A stretch of DNA of 64,000 nucleotides from Scalesia atractyloides (taxonomy: Eukaryota > Streptophyta > Magnoliopsida > Asterales > Asteraceae): NCBI GenBank assembly GCA_947069175.1, contig CAMTDV010000003.1, forward strand, positions 44,421,606-44,485,605, given 5' to 3'. The number at the start of each line of letters is the position of its first letter. The first letter of the stretch is position 1. The position numbers and the translations under genes were made by a program. Below the pieces are notes generated by a model. It saw only the letters and a program-made list of their open reading frames with translations, did no database searches and was not told where the DNA came from. Shown here piece after piece: positions 41,801 to 53,870 of the stretch.

Positions 41801-42163
41801 TTTGTTTACGTGACTAACACTATTAATGAAAAGGAAATCATTGGTAAACAATCAAACAATGAATTTGAGGCAAGAAAGAAAGCTCCGTGAACAATATTTG
41901 AAAACCTCTATTGGAAACGACAGTAGCACATGTTACAAATGTAACAAAGTTGGGCACATTGCACGTCAATATAAACCAAACAAAGCAAAACCTTCTCATG
42001 ATGTTAGAAAAAGCACAAAGGATGTTAAACAAAAAGGTCCAGAGTTTGTGACAAAGCAAATTTTGAAACGAAATGCTGAGTCAAACTTAATTGTGAAAAT
42101 CATTGCAAAATTTTCAAACTTTGAAATTGGTGAATCATCTAGAAATATGAACAAAGAATCCTA
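38850..42163 (+). pseudogene. gag of Copia-A copy A2, with two zinc knuckles
   Basis: Same domain order as A1: N-terminal domain (38850-39106, EDYDSWSERFMNWVQANHF, then CAA-to-TAA at 39104), capsid-like helical domain (39149-39709, LLSKEFDIFTLIKGETVKQL), zinc knuckle 1 CFKCRKKGHFKRES (40127-40168, last Cys to Ser), an acidic coiled-coil-like stretch (40400-41900) and zinc knuckle 2 CYKCNKVGHIARQY (41931-41972, last Cys to Tyr). The knuckles are about 601 codons apart. The product would package element RNA. Several stops are CAG/CAA-to-TAG/TAA changes relative to A1 (39704, 39845). Confidence 0.8.
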
Positions 42164-44164
42164 AGTTCTACTCAAAGAAAGCTTATTCATGTGCACAAAC
42201 CTGGGTTGTTAAGAACAAAACATCTTTTGTTGCTGTAAACACCACCGCTGTTTCAACTAAACCTAAAACAGAAAAAGGATCAAAGGTTGAAAAATGGATG
42301 GCGGTAAAGAAAGGTTTTGAGAAATGTTATGCCAAAATGTGATATCCCAAACCCGCCGAAGACCAAAAAGGCTTGGGTTTCTCTGTTTAAGTAATTTCTT
42401 TCAGATGTGTGCAGGGGCTCCCAAGGGCAATTATTTCAAAGTGGATTATGGACAGTGGAGCTTCTCGACACACGACAGGGATGCTTGCGTTGTTATACGA
42501 CGTAAAAGCAATCCGAGGAGGATATGTTGGGTTCGCCGGAACATAAGGAGGTAGGATCGTGGGTGAAGGTATTCTCACGAACGGAGTGGTGTTATTCGAC
42601 AAAGTGAACTATATCACTGAGCTTGAGAACAACTTACTTAGCATATCGCAAATCTGTGACAAGAAATTCACTACCCACATCAACGACAAGGAATGCTTAC
42701 TTCTCAAACCGGGATTCAAAATTCCCAAGGAGTGGATCCTCCTGCACGCTCCATGAGAAAATGATCTTTATGTCTTAGACATGAGAGTCGCATCCACTAC
42801 GTCAAAGAAGGTTCAATTGTTTGTATCTAAAGTTGCTAAGAAAGAGTCAATTCTATGGAATCGACGATGGGGCACATTCACCTGCGAAACATGAATTATT
42901 TGGTGCATAACGACCTAGTGGAGGGTGTTAATCTCAAGAGTTTTCACTTATCAGATGATTGTCTTAGCTGCAAAAAGGGGAAGCTGCACAAGAAATCACA
43001 CCTGCAAAAGCTGCTTAACTTCATCAAGCTTCTACTAGAAAGTCTTCATATGGATCTCTTTAGGCCAGTGAACGTGAAAAGTATCTCTGGAGATCTATAT
43101 TGCCCAGTCATGACAGATGATTACGCAAGATTCTCATGGATTTTCTTTCTGGAGAGTAAGGATGAAACATTTGAAAATCTTATGATTCTCTTTAGAAATC
43201 TGGAAAACCTATATCACCTACCAATCAAGAGAATCCGCAGCAAGAACAATGCTCGTTAATTCAAAACTTCGTATTAGTTTCTGGAGCGAAACCGTCGCGT
43301 CTGCATGTTACACCCTTAACCGTGTTTTGACAGTCAAGCCTCACAACAAGACATGTTTTCAACTACTGAACCATCGAAAGCTGAATCTAGCATTTTGGAA
43401 CCATTTGGATCACCGTGTACTGTTCTAGACCCGGACGGTAAATTTGGGGCCAAATCTTTGGAAGGATTTTTCGTCGGTTATGCTAGTCCACAAAAGAGAG
43501 TCTTCTTGCCGAGTCTAAACCATGTTATTCTAGCACAATGTTGATTAATAGATATATACAACGCCTACGCAGAAACCTGGTGATCCGTGGCTGTTCAATT
43601 ACGACAGGTTGTGGAATTCATGCGACCTACCAGATGTACCTTCAGAAGAAGAACTTGTCATGCTATATCAACAGCATTAAATCTCCAATCAGGAACAAGT
43701 TTCAAGATCGTTGGTGATTTCCCCATCACTACCTGTCTCTAACTCTTCTGAAGTAGGTCCGAGCAATACTCAGCAAGAATAAGTCAATGTACCAGACTTG
43801 GATGTTGCCGAACCATCTGCCCATCAACCAGTTGATGCCGACTCTAATCGAGAACCAACTTTTGACAATGGAGGAACTAGTACCGATGAAGGATCAGAAC
43901 ATATTCAAAGCTTTCTGAACACTAAAGTTGATGAATCCAATAACAAAAATGAAGCTACATCCTCTGAACAGGTTACTGATGTAGTTGTCACAAATATGCA
44001 AAGTCAAGTAGACGTTCCAAGTGAAGTGATGCCAAGGACACTTTCTTACCATCCATCAGAGAAATTATTGGCGACTTACAAACTAGAGTGAAAACTCAAA
44101 ATCAGATCAATAAGGATCTAAGTTGCTTTTACACAAAAGTTGCTCTGCTGCAAACCAGACTTTC
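42164..44164 (+). pseudogene. PR and IN of Copia-A copy A2 (IN core deleted)
   Basis: The protease active site WIMDSGASRHTTGML (about 42446-42490) is intact, followed by an open stretch with GEGILTNGVVLFDKVNYI (42559-42756). Pre-integrase sequence includes GHIHLRNMNYLVHNDLVEG and SCKKGKLHKKSH. The IN core keeps the first Asp (HMDLFRPV, about 43050). Then RIRSKNNAR-stop shows that about 145 bp, carrying the second Asp region and catalytic Glu present in A1 (about 12125-12270), has been deleted near 43235. The tail has KSLEGFFVGYASPQKRVFLP and a Ser/Glu-rich linker. IN cannot be catalytic. Confidence 0.85.
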
Positions 44165-45758
44165 TTACCATTGTTTTGTTTCCAGGTAGAAACAGGTTCC
44201 TGGAAAGACGCTATGAAGGAAGAAAGCTACGTGGATGCAATGTAAGAAGAAGTGTTGCAATTCCAGAAACTTGGAGTTTGGAAGCTTGTTGACCTACTTG
44301 ACCATCACAAGAAGATTAATACTCGTTGGGTCTTCAAGTGTAAGAGAGACGATAGAGGTATCTTGGTTTGCAACAAAGCTCGGCTCGTAGTCCAAGGCTT
44401 CCATCAGCAAGAAGGGATAGACTGCAACGAAGTCTACGCCCCTGTTGCACGTCTTGAAGCTATCCGCATTTTCTTGGCCTTTGCATCATGGAAAGGTTTC
44501 AAGGTGTACCAGTTAAATGTGAAGTCTACATTCCTTTACGGGAAGGTAAATGAGGAGGTGTACCTCGGCCAACCACCAGGGTTTGTCGATCCGATACATA
44601 AGGATAAGGTCTATCTGTTGAACAAGGCGTTATACGGATCACACCACGCCCCGAGAGCCTGGTACGAGATGCTCTCCAAACATCTTCTGTGAAACGGTTT
44701 CTCTAGAGGGACTATAGACAGTACCCTCTTTACCAAGGAAGTGGATGGGCATCTGGTTATCGTACAAATTTATGTGGATGTTATCATCTTTGGATTGACA
44801 ATGAGAAGCTGTGTAAGACTTTGAAGAAGTCATGAAAAGAAAGTTCCAAATGAGTGCTATGTGGGAGATGAAGTTTTTCTTAGGACTTCAGGTCGAAAAA
44901 TTACCTGATGGCATCTTGATTCATCAAACGAAGTATGTTCATGATGTGTTAGAGAAATTTGACATGACAGGAACTAAGCCAGCATCAATACCATTAGCCA
45001 CCAACCATGGCATTTGTCCAGACGCTCATGGAGTCAAATTCGATGATACATTTTATCGCTCCATGATTGGATCCTTTATGTATCTCATAGCTTCAAGACC
45101 TGATATCATGTATCCTACATGCCTATTGCCTGTTATTAGTCAAATCCAAGAGATTCACACTTATTAGCCGTCAAAAGGATCATGCGCTACTTGAAGGGAT
45201 GCCCAATCACCGGCTTGTGGTATCCACGACATGATGACTTCAATCTCGCGGGTTATTCAGATTCTGATTTCTATTGTTGCAAGCTCAATGCCAAATCTAC
45301 AACGGCTGGTTACCAGTTCTTCGGAACCCATTTGGTAACGTGGCAGTGCAAGAAACAGACCGCGGTCGCTCTCTACGTGTGAAGCTGAATACGTTTCAGC
45401 ATCCAACTGTTGTTCCCAGATACTCTGGATACAACAACAAATGAGAGACTACGGACTGTAATTTCTTGACTCGCCCATATATGTAGATAACAAAGTGGCC
45501 ATTGATATCACTAAAGACCCGGTTCAACACTCACGCACTAAACACATTGAAATTCAACAACACTTTATTCGTGATTGTTACGAGAAAAAGTCGGTTCGAA
45601 TCGAGAAAATCCACACTGATGACCAAAAAGTAGATTTTTACACCAAAGCATTTGATAAATCAAGATTTAAAAATCTTTTAAAATTAAATGGTTTAAGAAA
45701 TCTGACATCAGGGGATGAAAGTGATGTTGAATTCGAGGATGACGAGGACTTAACGTGA
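44165..45758 (+). pseudogene. RT and RNase H of Copia-A copy A2
   Basis: RT is open at 44252-44692 (ARLEAIRIFLAFASWKGF, LNKALYGSHHAPRAWYEM). A nonsense change follows, then the catalytic box decayed to IYVDVIIFG (about 44770-44795), the second Asp of YVDD being Val. 44832-45167 carries KFQMSAMWEMKFFLGLQV and the RT-RNase H connection. RNase H (45182-45758) has YSDSDFYCCKLNAKSTTAGY and, in an intact last segment, KDPVQHSRTKHIEIQQHFIR and KIHTDDQKVDFYTKAF. It ends in an acidic tail (DVEFEDDEDLT) at TGA 45758. Frameshifts separate the segments. Confidence 0.9.
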
Positions 45759-45845
45759 TTCTCATCGGTGTGACACATGTTTTTATGTAAATACTTTTCT
45801 CGCTTTCTTAAAAACCAAAAAAGCCAAAAATATGTTTTTGATTTT

Positions 45846-45859
45846 AGGGGGAGAAAAAG
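45846..45859 (+). promoter_or_regulatory. Internal polypurine tract after pol (A2)
   Basis: AGGGGGAGAAAAAG, 88 nt after the RNase H stop, is the counterpart of 14862 in A1. Confidence 0.55.
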
Positions 45860-47113
45860 TTGTGACAAATACAAAAATATTAAAAAGGATAAAAAGAGTT
45901 CTGTGAAAAGAGGTAATCATATTACATAAGTGGTCTATCACAATATGCTAAGGCAATGGAATGTTTTAAATAGGTAATTAAGCAGGTCTTGCTAATGATG
46001 TGTAAGTAGGTTTCACATGTTTAGTAAATTGTTTTTCAAGATATAATGTTAAAAAAAACTGAGTAATTTGTGGGTCGACATTTCTTGGATATATGGACTT
46101 AGTACCCCAAAATTTCATATGAGAGAATGCAAGATTCTATGATACTAGGCCTTTATATTTAGTTGATATATGGGGTATTATCCGAGTTCTTCTGATTTTG
46201 CGTCGGCAACAATCTATAACTTGTATAATACATTGCGCATTATTCACTCCCAAAAGCTACATAAAAATGAATATATGTCATAAAAAGATACGGCATCTGC
46301 AGTAGAAAAAGATTCCTAAACAGAACACCACCTGAAGTCGAGCCTTCTTCTCTTTCTCTGTACGGAAGTACTAACCTAAGCTCTCAAGACCTCGCATTCA
46401 CCCCATTTACAGATATCAGTTCGATATATTCACCTGTGAGGTGAAATTCTAGGAATCTTGATGCGGGAGTATATTCTAAGATAAGAAACACATTTACTTC
46501 ATGCTCCTTAAAATTACCTAACATATCTTAAAACACTTGAGAATGTGTAGAGGTTAAAAGTGAAACAATATATTAACAATCTAAGTAAATCTGTTTGGGA
46601 CCTAAAAGTTTTACCAAGATCAACGATACTGGTGATTTGTCCAAGAAAACTGATGTGACCCTCTAACACAAACTCACAAAAAATATGTCTATAAATATGT
46701 CTTACTTACTTTCTTTCTTTTCAGAAAAACCCAAAAAGATTTTCAGTTTGATTTTAGTAAAAACATTGGTAAATACAAAAAGATTTGATTTTTATCTTAG
46801 TTTTTCGTCTACCGATGATGGAAATACCATTAATCCAAGTTCGTAGCGACAGTTGCTGAAGGAAAGTTAAAAGATTACGGGCTGGGAGCTAATCTGGATA
46901 GAGAGAAATCTGAAACGCTATAAAGTTCATTAACTTGAAACTTAGATTTTTCGAAATCTGTTTTGGTCAATCAGCGGTCTACCAAGGTCATTAACTTGGA
47001 CTTGGAAGGCAAATCGGTTAACCAGGGTCATTAACTTAGACTCGGTCAACTAAGTGGGTCATAAAACAGATAAATTCACAAAATTTCTAAAAGAATCAGA
47101 CTGAAAAGAACTG

Positions 47114-47735
47114 GCTCGTACGAGTGACAATCTGACTTGTACAAGTGATAAAAAGCCTTACTCGTACGAGTGACATGGTGGATAGAAAAGGGACACTAAC
47201 TTGCACGAGTCACATAAGTGACTCTGTGTGACTAAAGAGAATCTTTGTGCGATCCATTTCTTTCATAACATTTCTAGACCGTATCACATATCTTTGGCAC
47301 TTCGGGGAGGTTGATTAGCACACCTCTTACGATGGGAAAGGTACTAATCCAAGATTTGAACTGTTATAATGTCAAATCGGACCTTTAGGACTTAAAAGGT
47401 AGATTTAGGCAAATTGAACTGGTAAAATGTAAAATTGAACACATAATCGTACAAATCGGGTCTTTTAGCTCCTAAATCATCAGTCACTTTGTTAAAACTT
47501 GCACGTTTTAAGTTCGGATTGAAAAGGTGTTATTTATGCGACTCATGACTCGTACGAGTAAGTTTATTTAAGTCAGATTATTTTCATCACTCGTACGAGT
47601 GATCGCTCGTACGAGTAAGACCTTTATGTTACTTAATTCATTGACTCGTATGAGGAGTCACTCGTACGAGGGGGTTTGTTCAAACTTGAATTATTTCCTA
47701 AATGTCAATTTGACTCGTACGGATGATGACTTGTA
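47114..47735 (+). repeat. Pre-ORF3 cluster of ACTCGTACGAGT palindromes (A2)
   Basis: Perfect cores at 47115-47124, 47161-47170, 47548-47559, 47589-47600 and 47606-47615, with five or more variants (ACTTGTACAAGT, ACTTGCACGAGT, ACTCGTATGAGG, ACTCGTACGAGG, ACTCGTACGGAT). Same location as the TTTCGTACGAAA cluster of A1. Confidence 0.9.
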
Positions 47736-47780
47736 CGAATGATAAATTGTTGAAAAGGTTTGAAAATTTTCTAAGTGTCA

Positions 47781-47800
47781 AAATTTTTCCATGTCCGCAG
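47781..47800 (+). other. Putative 3' splice site of ORF3 (A2)
   Basis: AAATTTTTCCATGTCCGCAG; ORF3 homology (KEISFSPFHNICC) starts right after it. An ATG at 47791 overlaps the site and could start ORF3 in an unspliced RNA. Confidence 0.5.
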
Positions 47801-50800
47801 GTAAAGAAATATCATTTTCTCCATTCCACAATATTTGTTGTTTGCTAGACGAGAATATTCTAGAGATTGCCGCATACCGAGAAGTTCTTGATTTTTTAGG
47901 TCGTCTATCGATTACTAAGGCCTTAACAGATAAACATACGGCCTACAACTCGCATGTCGAATACTTCTGGGATGCAGCTAAATATAATGAAGGAGAAAAT
48001 GCTATCTTTTATGCGGTACGGATCAACAATGAAGATGTTCAGGCTAAAATTATTGTGGATTTGATCAAGAAAGTGTTAAGAGTTTAAAGACCGTGCGGAA
48101 GACCACACTGGATACCCAGAGTACATGGTTAAGGGTTGTTTTTTTAGGATGGGATATGTAGGTTATGTATCGCAACACTGTTCAAGAAGGGAAATCTGAG
48201 TGCACCCTTCAGATATATTGCACATTGCGTCATTCACGCACTTAGTCACCGGAAAGGAGGGTTTGATGATATGGTTGACTACTAAATGTGCATGATAGCA
48301 CCACTGATCCTCAATTTTCCATATAACTTCTCCAAGCTTATCTTCATGTCGATGGTACAGAACACACAAGGACAACAATTTCTTCAGTACCCGAGGTTTG
48401 TTCAAATGTTGCTGGATCATCTTCACAAGAATTTGAAGAAAAAGAAAGAGGATATTCTGAAGCTTGAACATATGGATGTATCTACGCTGAAGAAGATGAA
48501 TCTACATTTAAAAGTTTTTTCAAATGCTAAGCCGGTATTTGGAGCAATTATTGATAAAGACTAAGTGGCGCCTCCAGAAGGGAAATGGTGAAAAGTTTCC
48601 AGTGATGATGAAAATGACGAACTTGAAGCATTAGATGGTTTTGTATCAAAGCGAAGCGCTTGGTTTACTAAGGAAGACAAAAAGGTGAGCAAGGATACTA
48701 AGAGAAAACAAGCTGACGCATCCTCATTCTCTGCTCCTAAACAAAGAAAGCGTGCTTCAGTTAGAACAAGTCTGATTAATGAACCGGAAATTGATGATAT
48801 ACAGGTCGAAGAACCAGCTCAAACTGAAAAAAATGTTGAAACGGTTGCTGCAGACATTGAGCAACAAGAATTTGGAGGAACACAAGGAGAAGATGGTGGA
48901 GATGAACGGCCGTCCTCCTCGAGTATAGATACTAAGGATAGGATTGATGGGCAAAGGGAAACGGAAAAAGAGAGAAATTAAGCGTCATGAAGAAGAACAT
49001 CGACGAGCTGAAGAGAGAAAGAGAAAAGAGATAGGAGAGGATGATGCGACTTACGTACCATCAGATTCTGAAAGTGATACTCTTGTTTTTAAGACTGCTA
49101 AGAGGCCAGCAGCCAAGTAATTAAAGAGACCGGCAACATGAAAAACAGATTCTCCAACAGCTCGTTCGAAGCTCAAGTTGAAGAAAAAGGCTGCTAAACT
49201 ATCAGATGTTGCACCTAGTTTTGAGCCAACTCCACAACCACCTCCATCACCACCTCCACAACCAACTCCTCAACCATAGCCAACTCAATCTCATCCCCAA
49301 TTTTCAAAAGGTTCGAGGTTGGAAGATCAGTTTGACTTTGACTTCGGGGAGAAGAGTTATTGCTGACATGTTCAATGATACAAGGATGACAGAGTTAGAA
49401 AACCAAATTATTTTGAACAATGTAAAGATTGATGAGCTGCAAGATCGTATAAAGAATATGGAAGAAGATAGAAAGAATCTGGTGGCTGTGTTAGCAAGTT
49501 TTGTGTCGGAAAATGAAAGGCTTCGAAAGCGTATGATGGAATATGTTGAAGAACGCCTGAGCAACCAAAGACAGATGAATATATTTAAGAGATTCTCATA
49601 AAAAAGCATGGTATTAACTTTGCGGCAGAGATCGATGAGATTGAAAGGACGAGGTGAGAGAAAGGGTGGCTGAGCGTGAAAGACTTGCCAAAGCTTATCA
49701 GATGCTTAGGGAAAAGGAAAGGAAAAGGTTGGAGAGGATCTCTTGAAAGAGAAGCGTGTGCCTAAAGCTGAGTGTGTGCCAGTATCAACTGCTATGGTTG
49801 TGTATGTGCCGCCAGTCAACTTTGTTTTGATATGCAACCAAGAGATGTGGAAATCGATATGTCGAATCTTTCTGAGAAGCATAGGAAGTATTTAGAGAAA
49901 GGAATAAGTTAAAGGAAATCGATAAGGTGATTGATTCTTATGAGGAAGACTTTGAGGAGGATGATGAAGATAAAGATGAAGCTGGTGATGCGTCTGGAAA
50001 GAAACCTGATAGTAGTAGGAAGGACGGTGATAATGGTCAGGGTGGATCGGGTGTTCTTGTAGCAGATTCTGGAGTTAATGATAATATCGATATTTCTGTG
50101 TACTTGGATGACTTTGCCAACCAACTTGATTCTGAACAAGTTCAGGGGGAGTCTTACGATGATTCGCAAGATACTCAGTAAGCAGGAATCCTCACAGTGA
50201 CTTCTACGTCGACTGTTCCTGCTGTGCCAAAGCCAAGGATATTTTACTTGGAACATGATGTTGAGGAAGGAGATTACGTCCACAACTATACAAAAGAAGA
50301 AGTTCCTAAGATGTTAGGAGTGGATGAAGAATCTTTTAATTTTGACTTCGACAATGAGCTTAATGACATGAGTGCTACTCAACCTGAAGATTATCACTTC
50401 AAACATAAATCTCAAGCTAATGATTATGATAGGGTGGTCGTGGAGGATTTCGATGGTGATGATACTGCCAAATATGCCGATGATGTACGGATGACTTCCC
50501 AACCTTCGATGAGATGTTTTCGGCCGCTAATGATGATTTATTAAAGTGAAAAGTCGAAGAGGCTGTAAAACAAGGTAGTGTGCCTAATCATTTATCTAAA
50601 GAGGAGATTGTAGAGATGCGAAAGTTATGGTTCAAAGAGTGCCCGAAGACCGAAAGTTCAAACATTCCCTGGCATTCTTTCAACATGATGCTGATGTTTC
50701 TCTAGGGGAACATTATCAGTTAGGGATGGATTGAAGAATCAGATGTATATACTATCAAAAGGGAATATGGGCTCCAGTACTTTAGATACCTAAGTCACTT

Positions 50801-51573
50801 AAAGACTTTACCATTCTGGGATATCAAATAGCTTGTGTAGACAAAGATGATCAATCTAAAGATGAAATATCATGACCAGCGGTAGTGGAAGTTGATAAAG
50901 TTCGAAGCCAAACATGGATTCAATCGCTGGAAGCCCAACATTCCTAAAAGAATTACAAAGATCGATCCAGTAACTCAGGAAAAGGATATTACTTTGATTA
51001 TGAAGAAGCCACATGTGATAAAGAATATGCCTTTCATCAAAATGGAGCAAGATTTTCACAAGATCTTCAAATGGTGGCTCTACGACTCAGGTACAGGCGA
51101 AGCTGTGATATGTGTCAACCAGATGAAGACTCATGGAAAATCGCAGAAAAATTAAAGGAATCTGTAATTGCACACAAGCGGATTTATGGTTTATGGCATG
51201 GTATTCGAGTAATAGATCTGATGTGGCTAGTAAACGGCTCTAAGAAGGATATTGAATGTCTTTTCTACATTAAGATCAGCTATGAAGAGAGAGACAAAGA
51301 GCAGGCGTTGCAGTTCTAGAAGATTGTTAATGTTAGTTTTGCTGATGATATTCGTTGAGGTAAAGCATGGAACACTTCTTCGAGAAAGATTGAAGAAAAA
51401 GAGAAATGTAGAAAAGAAAAGAACGTAGCAAGGATTGCATCCCTGCAAAGTTTCATTTTGGCACCAGTTACAATCCACCTCCTCCCACAGATCAAACGCC
51501 AATACCATCCGAGTAGCATCGTAAGCCGCCAAAACATTTCTTTGGGCGCAAAAACGTTTTTGATGAATTTTGA
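47801..51573 (+). pseudogene. ORF3 of Copia-A copy A2
   Basis: About 1,257 codons, colinear with A1 and A3. N-terminal domain at 47801-48600 (FSPFHNICCLLDE, KALTDKHTAYNSHVEYFW, LNFPYNFSKLIF, YPRFVQMLLDHLHKNLKKK, DVSTLKKMNLHLK). Charged linker with basic patch (48685-49100). Pro/Gln-rich linker (49215-49300, PPSPPPQPTPQP). Coiled coil (49380-49600). Acidic block (49920-50180). LEHDVEEGDYVHNYTKEE (50250). C-terminal domain (50590-51330, KNMPFIKMEQDFHKIFKWWL) and a tail ending RKPPKHFFGRKNVFDEF at TGA 51573, 18 codons longer than a match to the A1 stop would allow. Stops and indels (48088, 48564, 49278, 50182, 50543) inactivate it. Function is unknown. Confidence 0.75.
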
Positions 51574-51611
51574 AGAAATTTTGAAGACTATCCAAGACTG
51601 CGACAACATCC

Positions 51612-51622
51612 AAGGGGGTGTT
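51612..51622 (+). promoter_or_regulatory. Terminal polypurine tract of A2
   Basis: AAGGGGGTGTT directly precedes the LTR; one G-to-T change interrupts the usual AAGGGGGAGTT. Confidence 0.75.
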
Positions 51623-51960
51623 TGTTGGTGCACAATGTCTATTGCCTACGTCTAGGATATGTCGGTCGTGTAATTGAGGCTTATATCTGTCAAAAGATAT
51701 GTTTTTAAGTTTGTTAGATGGCTCATACGAGTGAGCCTTTGTGGCTCGTACGAGTGACACTTGTCACTAATACGAAGCACCACTCGTACAAGTCAGCAAC
51801 CCTACTCCTTGTGCGGGCCATGTTAGCCTATATATAGTGTAGCTTCAGTGTTGTGACGAGCGTTGTTGGTGTGTATCTGAGGCGAAGCCCATTCTGTTTG
51901 TTTACACGTCTGTAACTTTCCACGTTTATTAATAGAAGAAGTCGGTACGGTGCTCACGGA
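51623..51960 (+). repeat. A2 3' LTR, end truncated
   Basis: It begins TGTTGGTGCACAATGTC and stops at GGTGCTCACGGA, about 27 bp short of the 5' LTR end. CTCGTACGAG and GAGTGACA/TGTCACT arms of the hairpin are present but decayed. Confidence 0.85.
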
Positions 51961-52345
51961 GTCACCAATAAGCAATGTTCTTGCCGACCTAGGGGCTAGC
52001 ATCAACCTAATACCTGCCTCTATGTTTAACCCGCCTTGGGCTAGGAAAACTTCATCCTACAAGGATGAGCAAACAACTACGGATAGGTTGGTAAAATAAC
52101 CTCAAGGTGTCATAGACAATCTCTTGGTAAAAGTCGGAGAATTTATTTTCCAGGCCGACTTTGTAAAACTAGATATAGAGGAAGACACTTAGATCCCACT
52201 TATATTAGGAAGACCATTCCATGCCACCGCACGAGCAATGGTGGACATGAATGACGGAAGGTTAACATTGAGGGTAGGTGACAAGGAAATCAAGTTCGAA
52301 GTGGGACAACGAGTGCAGGATGACCTGTCAAGTATATAAAGTTAT
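51961..52345 (+). pseudogene. Athila-type aspartic protease fragment
   Basis: The frame reads SPISNVLADLGASINLIPAS at the left edge; DLGAS is the retropepsin active site as Athila elements carry it. It continues with QGVIDNLLVKVGEFIFQADF, then IPLILGRPFHATARAMVDM, the conserved second hydrophobic-Gly motif (G-R-P-F). It ends with GRLTLRVGDKEIKFEV. Stops occur at about 52099 and 52190. This domain cleaves the gag-pol polyprotein in active elements. It is preceded directly by the truncated A2 LTR, so its upstream gag is missing. Confidence 0.8.
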
Positions 52346-53870
52346 CGACTTGAGCCTCGACTATGCCCTTCGTCGGTGTAACTTGGGATGCGAGTCATGC
52401 CGCTCGGGTAACATTTGACCGACTTTAGGTCTAGCCAAGGACCTTTATAAATGTGGCACACCATGGAGGCATTCCATAGACTATCCTTAAGTTAGCAGCA
52501 TGGACTATCCTTGTAGCATGGGGCCGTGTAAGGTAAGCATGCCCCCGTGCCTTAAGTCTGAAGAATTTTTTTTTGAATCTGGAACAGTAACACGGGACCG
52601 TGTCCCATAGATACGTTCCCGAGCCTCATTCTGGAAAATGTTCGTTACTGGCACTTTTTACACGGAGCCGTGTCCCCCAAACACCCCTTTGTGTTTGCCT
52701 CCTAAAAATTTTCTGTTAATGACACTTTTGACACGGGGCCGTGTTCCCCTAACATGCCACCGTGTCGAGTGCCTAGTTTTTGAAAAATTTGTTGCTTTTA
52801 CCCTCATTTACGCATCTAATAAATTTTAACCAATTTTAGACACATTGAGGACAATGTGTAATTTAAGTGTGGGGGTAAGATTAAACTTGAAATTGTTTGT
52901 CATAAAAGCAAGTCTTACATAAAACTTTACCTTGAAACGCTAAAACACCCCCAAAAGCTTTTTCAATAACATTTTTTAATTTGTTTTTGTCTTATTTATA
53001 GTTTAAGTTAGAAACCAAGATATGTTTTTATAAAGTTTACAATCGATAGCGCTGTGATAGAAAAGTACCATACAAGACAAATTTATAAAAAAAATGGCAT
53101 GAGAATTCATTGTAAACTTGACAAGACAATACATACCCGATCTTTACAAACAAATCCAACTAAGAACATGATGGAGGCATTAGGATATTATTTTTCACTT
53201 TCAACTTTATTTTCTTTTTATCTCCCCACTTTAAACAAAAACAAAATATTCCCCTTGTTAAACCCCTCTAAGTCTAAACCTTTCATTTCGAAACCCGCAA
53301 AACGCCATTTTGTACAAACTACCCATCACCCAAAACCAAATTCTTTTTTTCGCACCCCTTTATTTTAGTAAAATGCGAATCTTTTTAAAATAATATAAAA
53401 AGAGATGACTCAGTTTTATAAAAAAATAATAAAATTAAAATTTCTTGACTTACTTGAAATAAATAAGCAAAAGTATTGCTTATATAATTTACAACTAAGC
53501 AACAAATAAATAAATTTTGAAAAGGAAAACCAACATTTTATATTTTTAGCCACTTTTTAATGAAACTATCCTAACCCTAGCAAAAAACCTACCCTTATAA
53601 AATTCATCTTGATATTCAGAAAGATTTTGTTAAAAATGAGCAGGTTTGATTTCTTGTCAAGCATATAGTAGGAGTAAGTTCGACACTAGTATCGAGCGTT
53701 TCACTTATACATTTTCGGCGGAGTGTTAGGTGATCACTTGTGAGGTGTGTGAATCATGTCTAACAGGATTGTAAATAATATAAAAACAAGAATAAAAAGA
53801 ACTTCGGTTCCCGACACTTTACAAACAAGACCCGAAAATTTTTTTCTCTACCAATTCAATATGGGTGTGT
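52346..53870 (+). other. Athila-like 3' non-coding region
   Basis: No convincing domain. It carries CACGGGACCGTG, ACACGGAGCCGTGT and ACACGGGGCCGTGT motifs (52500-52770), the ACATTGAGGACAATGTG / GTGTGGGGGTAA block (52841-52875), then a strongly AT-rich tract (52920-53600) with only chance ORFs. Confidence 0.55.

Larger units (their letters stand above)
45860..47800 (+). other. Non-coding spacer between pol and ORF3 (A2)
   Basis: 1.94 kb, AT-rich, no conserved ORF. The first 1.1 kb aligns with A1. It then holds two GGTCATTAACTTGGACT repeats (46977-47055), the ACTCGTACGAGT cluster (47114-47735) and the ORF3 splice-acceptor-like site. Confidence 0.7.
37881..51960 (+). mobile_element. Copia-A retrotransposon, copy A2 (near full length)
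   Basis: The most complete copy: 5' LTR, primer-binding site, leader, gag, PR, IN (with an internal deletion), RT, RNase H, internal polypurine tract, spacer, ORF3, terminal polypurine tract and a 3' LTR lacking its last ~27 bp. The order matches A1 throughout. The two LTRs differ visibly, so the insertion is old or the copy is recombinant. Confidence 0.9.

Noticed and set aside
47114..47735. CRISPR-like array (short palindromic repeats separated by spacers)
   Set aside because: Spacing is irregular, repeats are degenerate, no cas genes are present, and the context is plant retrotransposon spacer.
53054..53368. 104-codon plus-strand ORF in the AT-rich Athila-like region
   Set aside because: Low-complexity composition, no homology I can recognise, and no matching ORF in related sequence here; probably chance.
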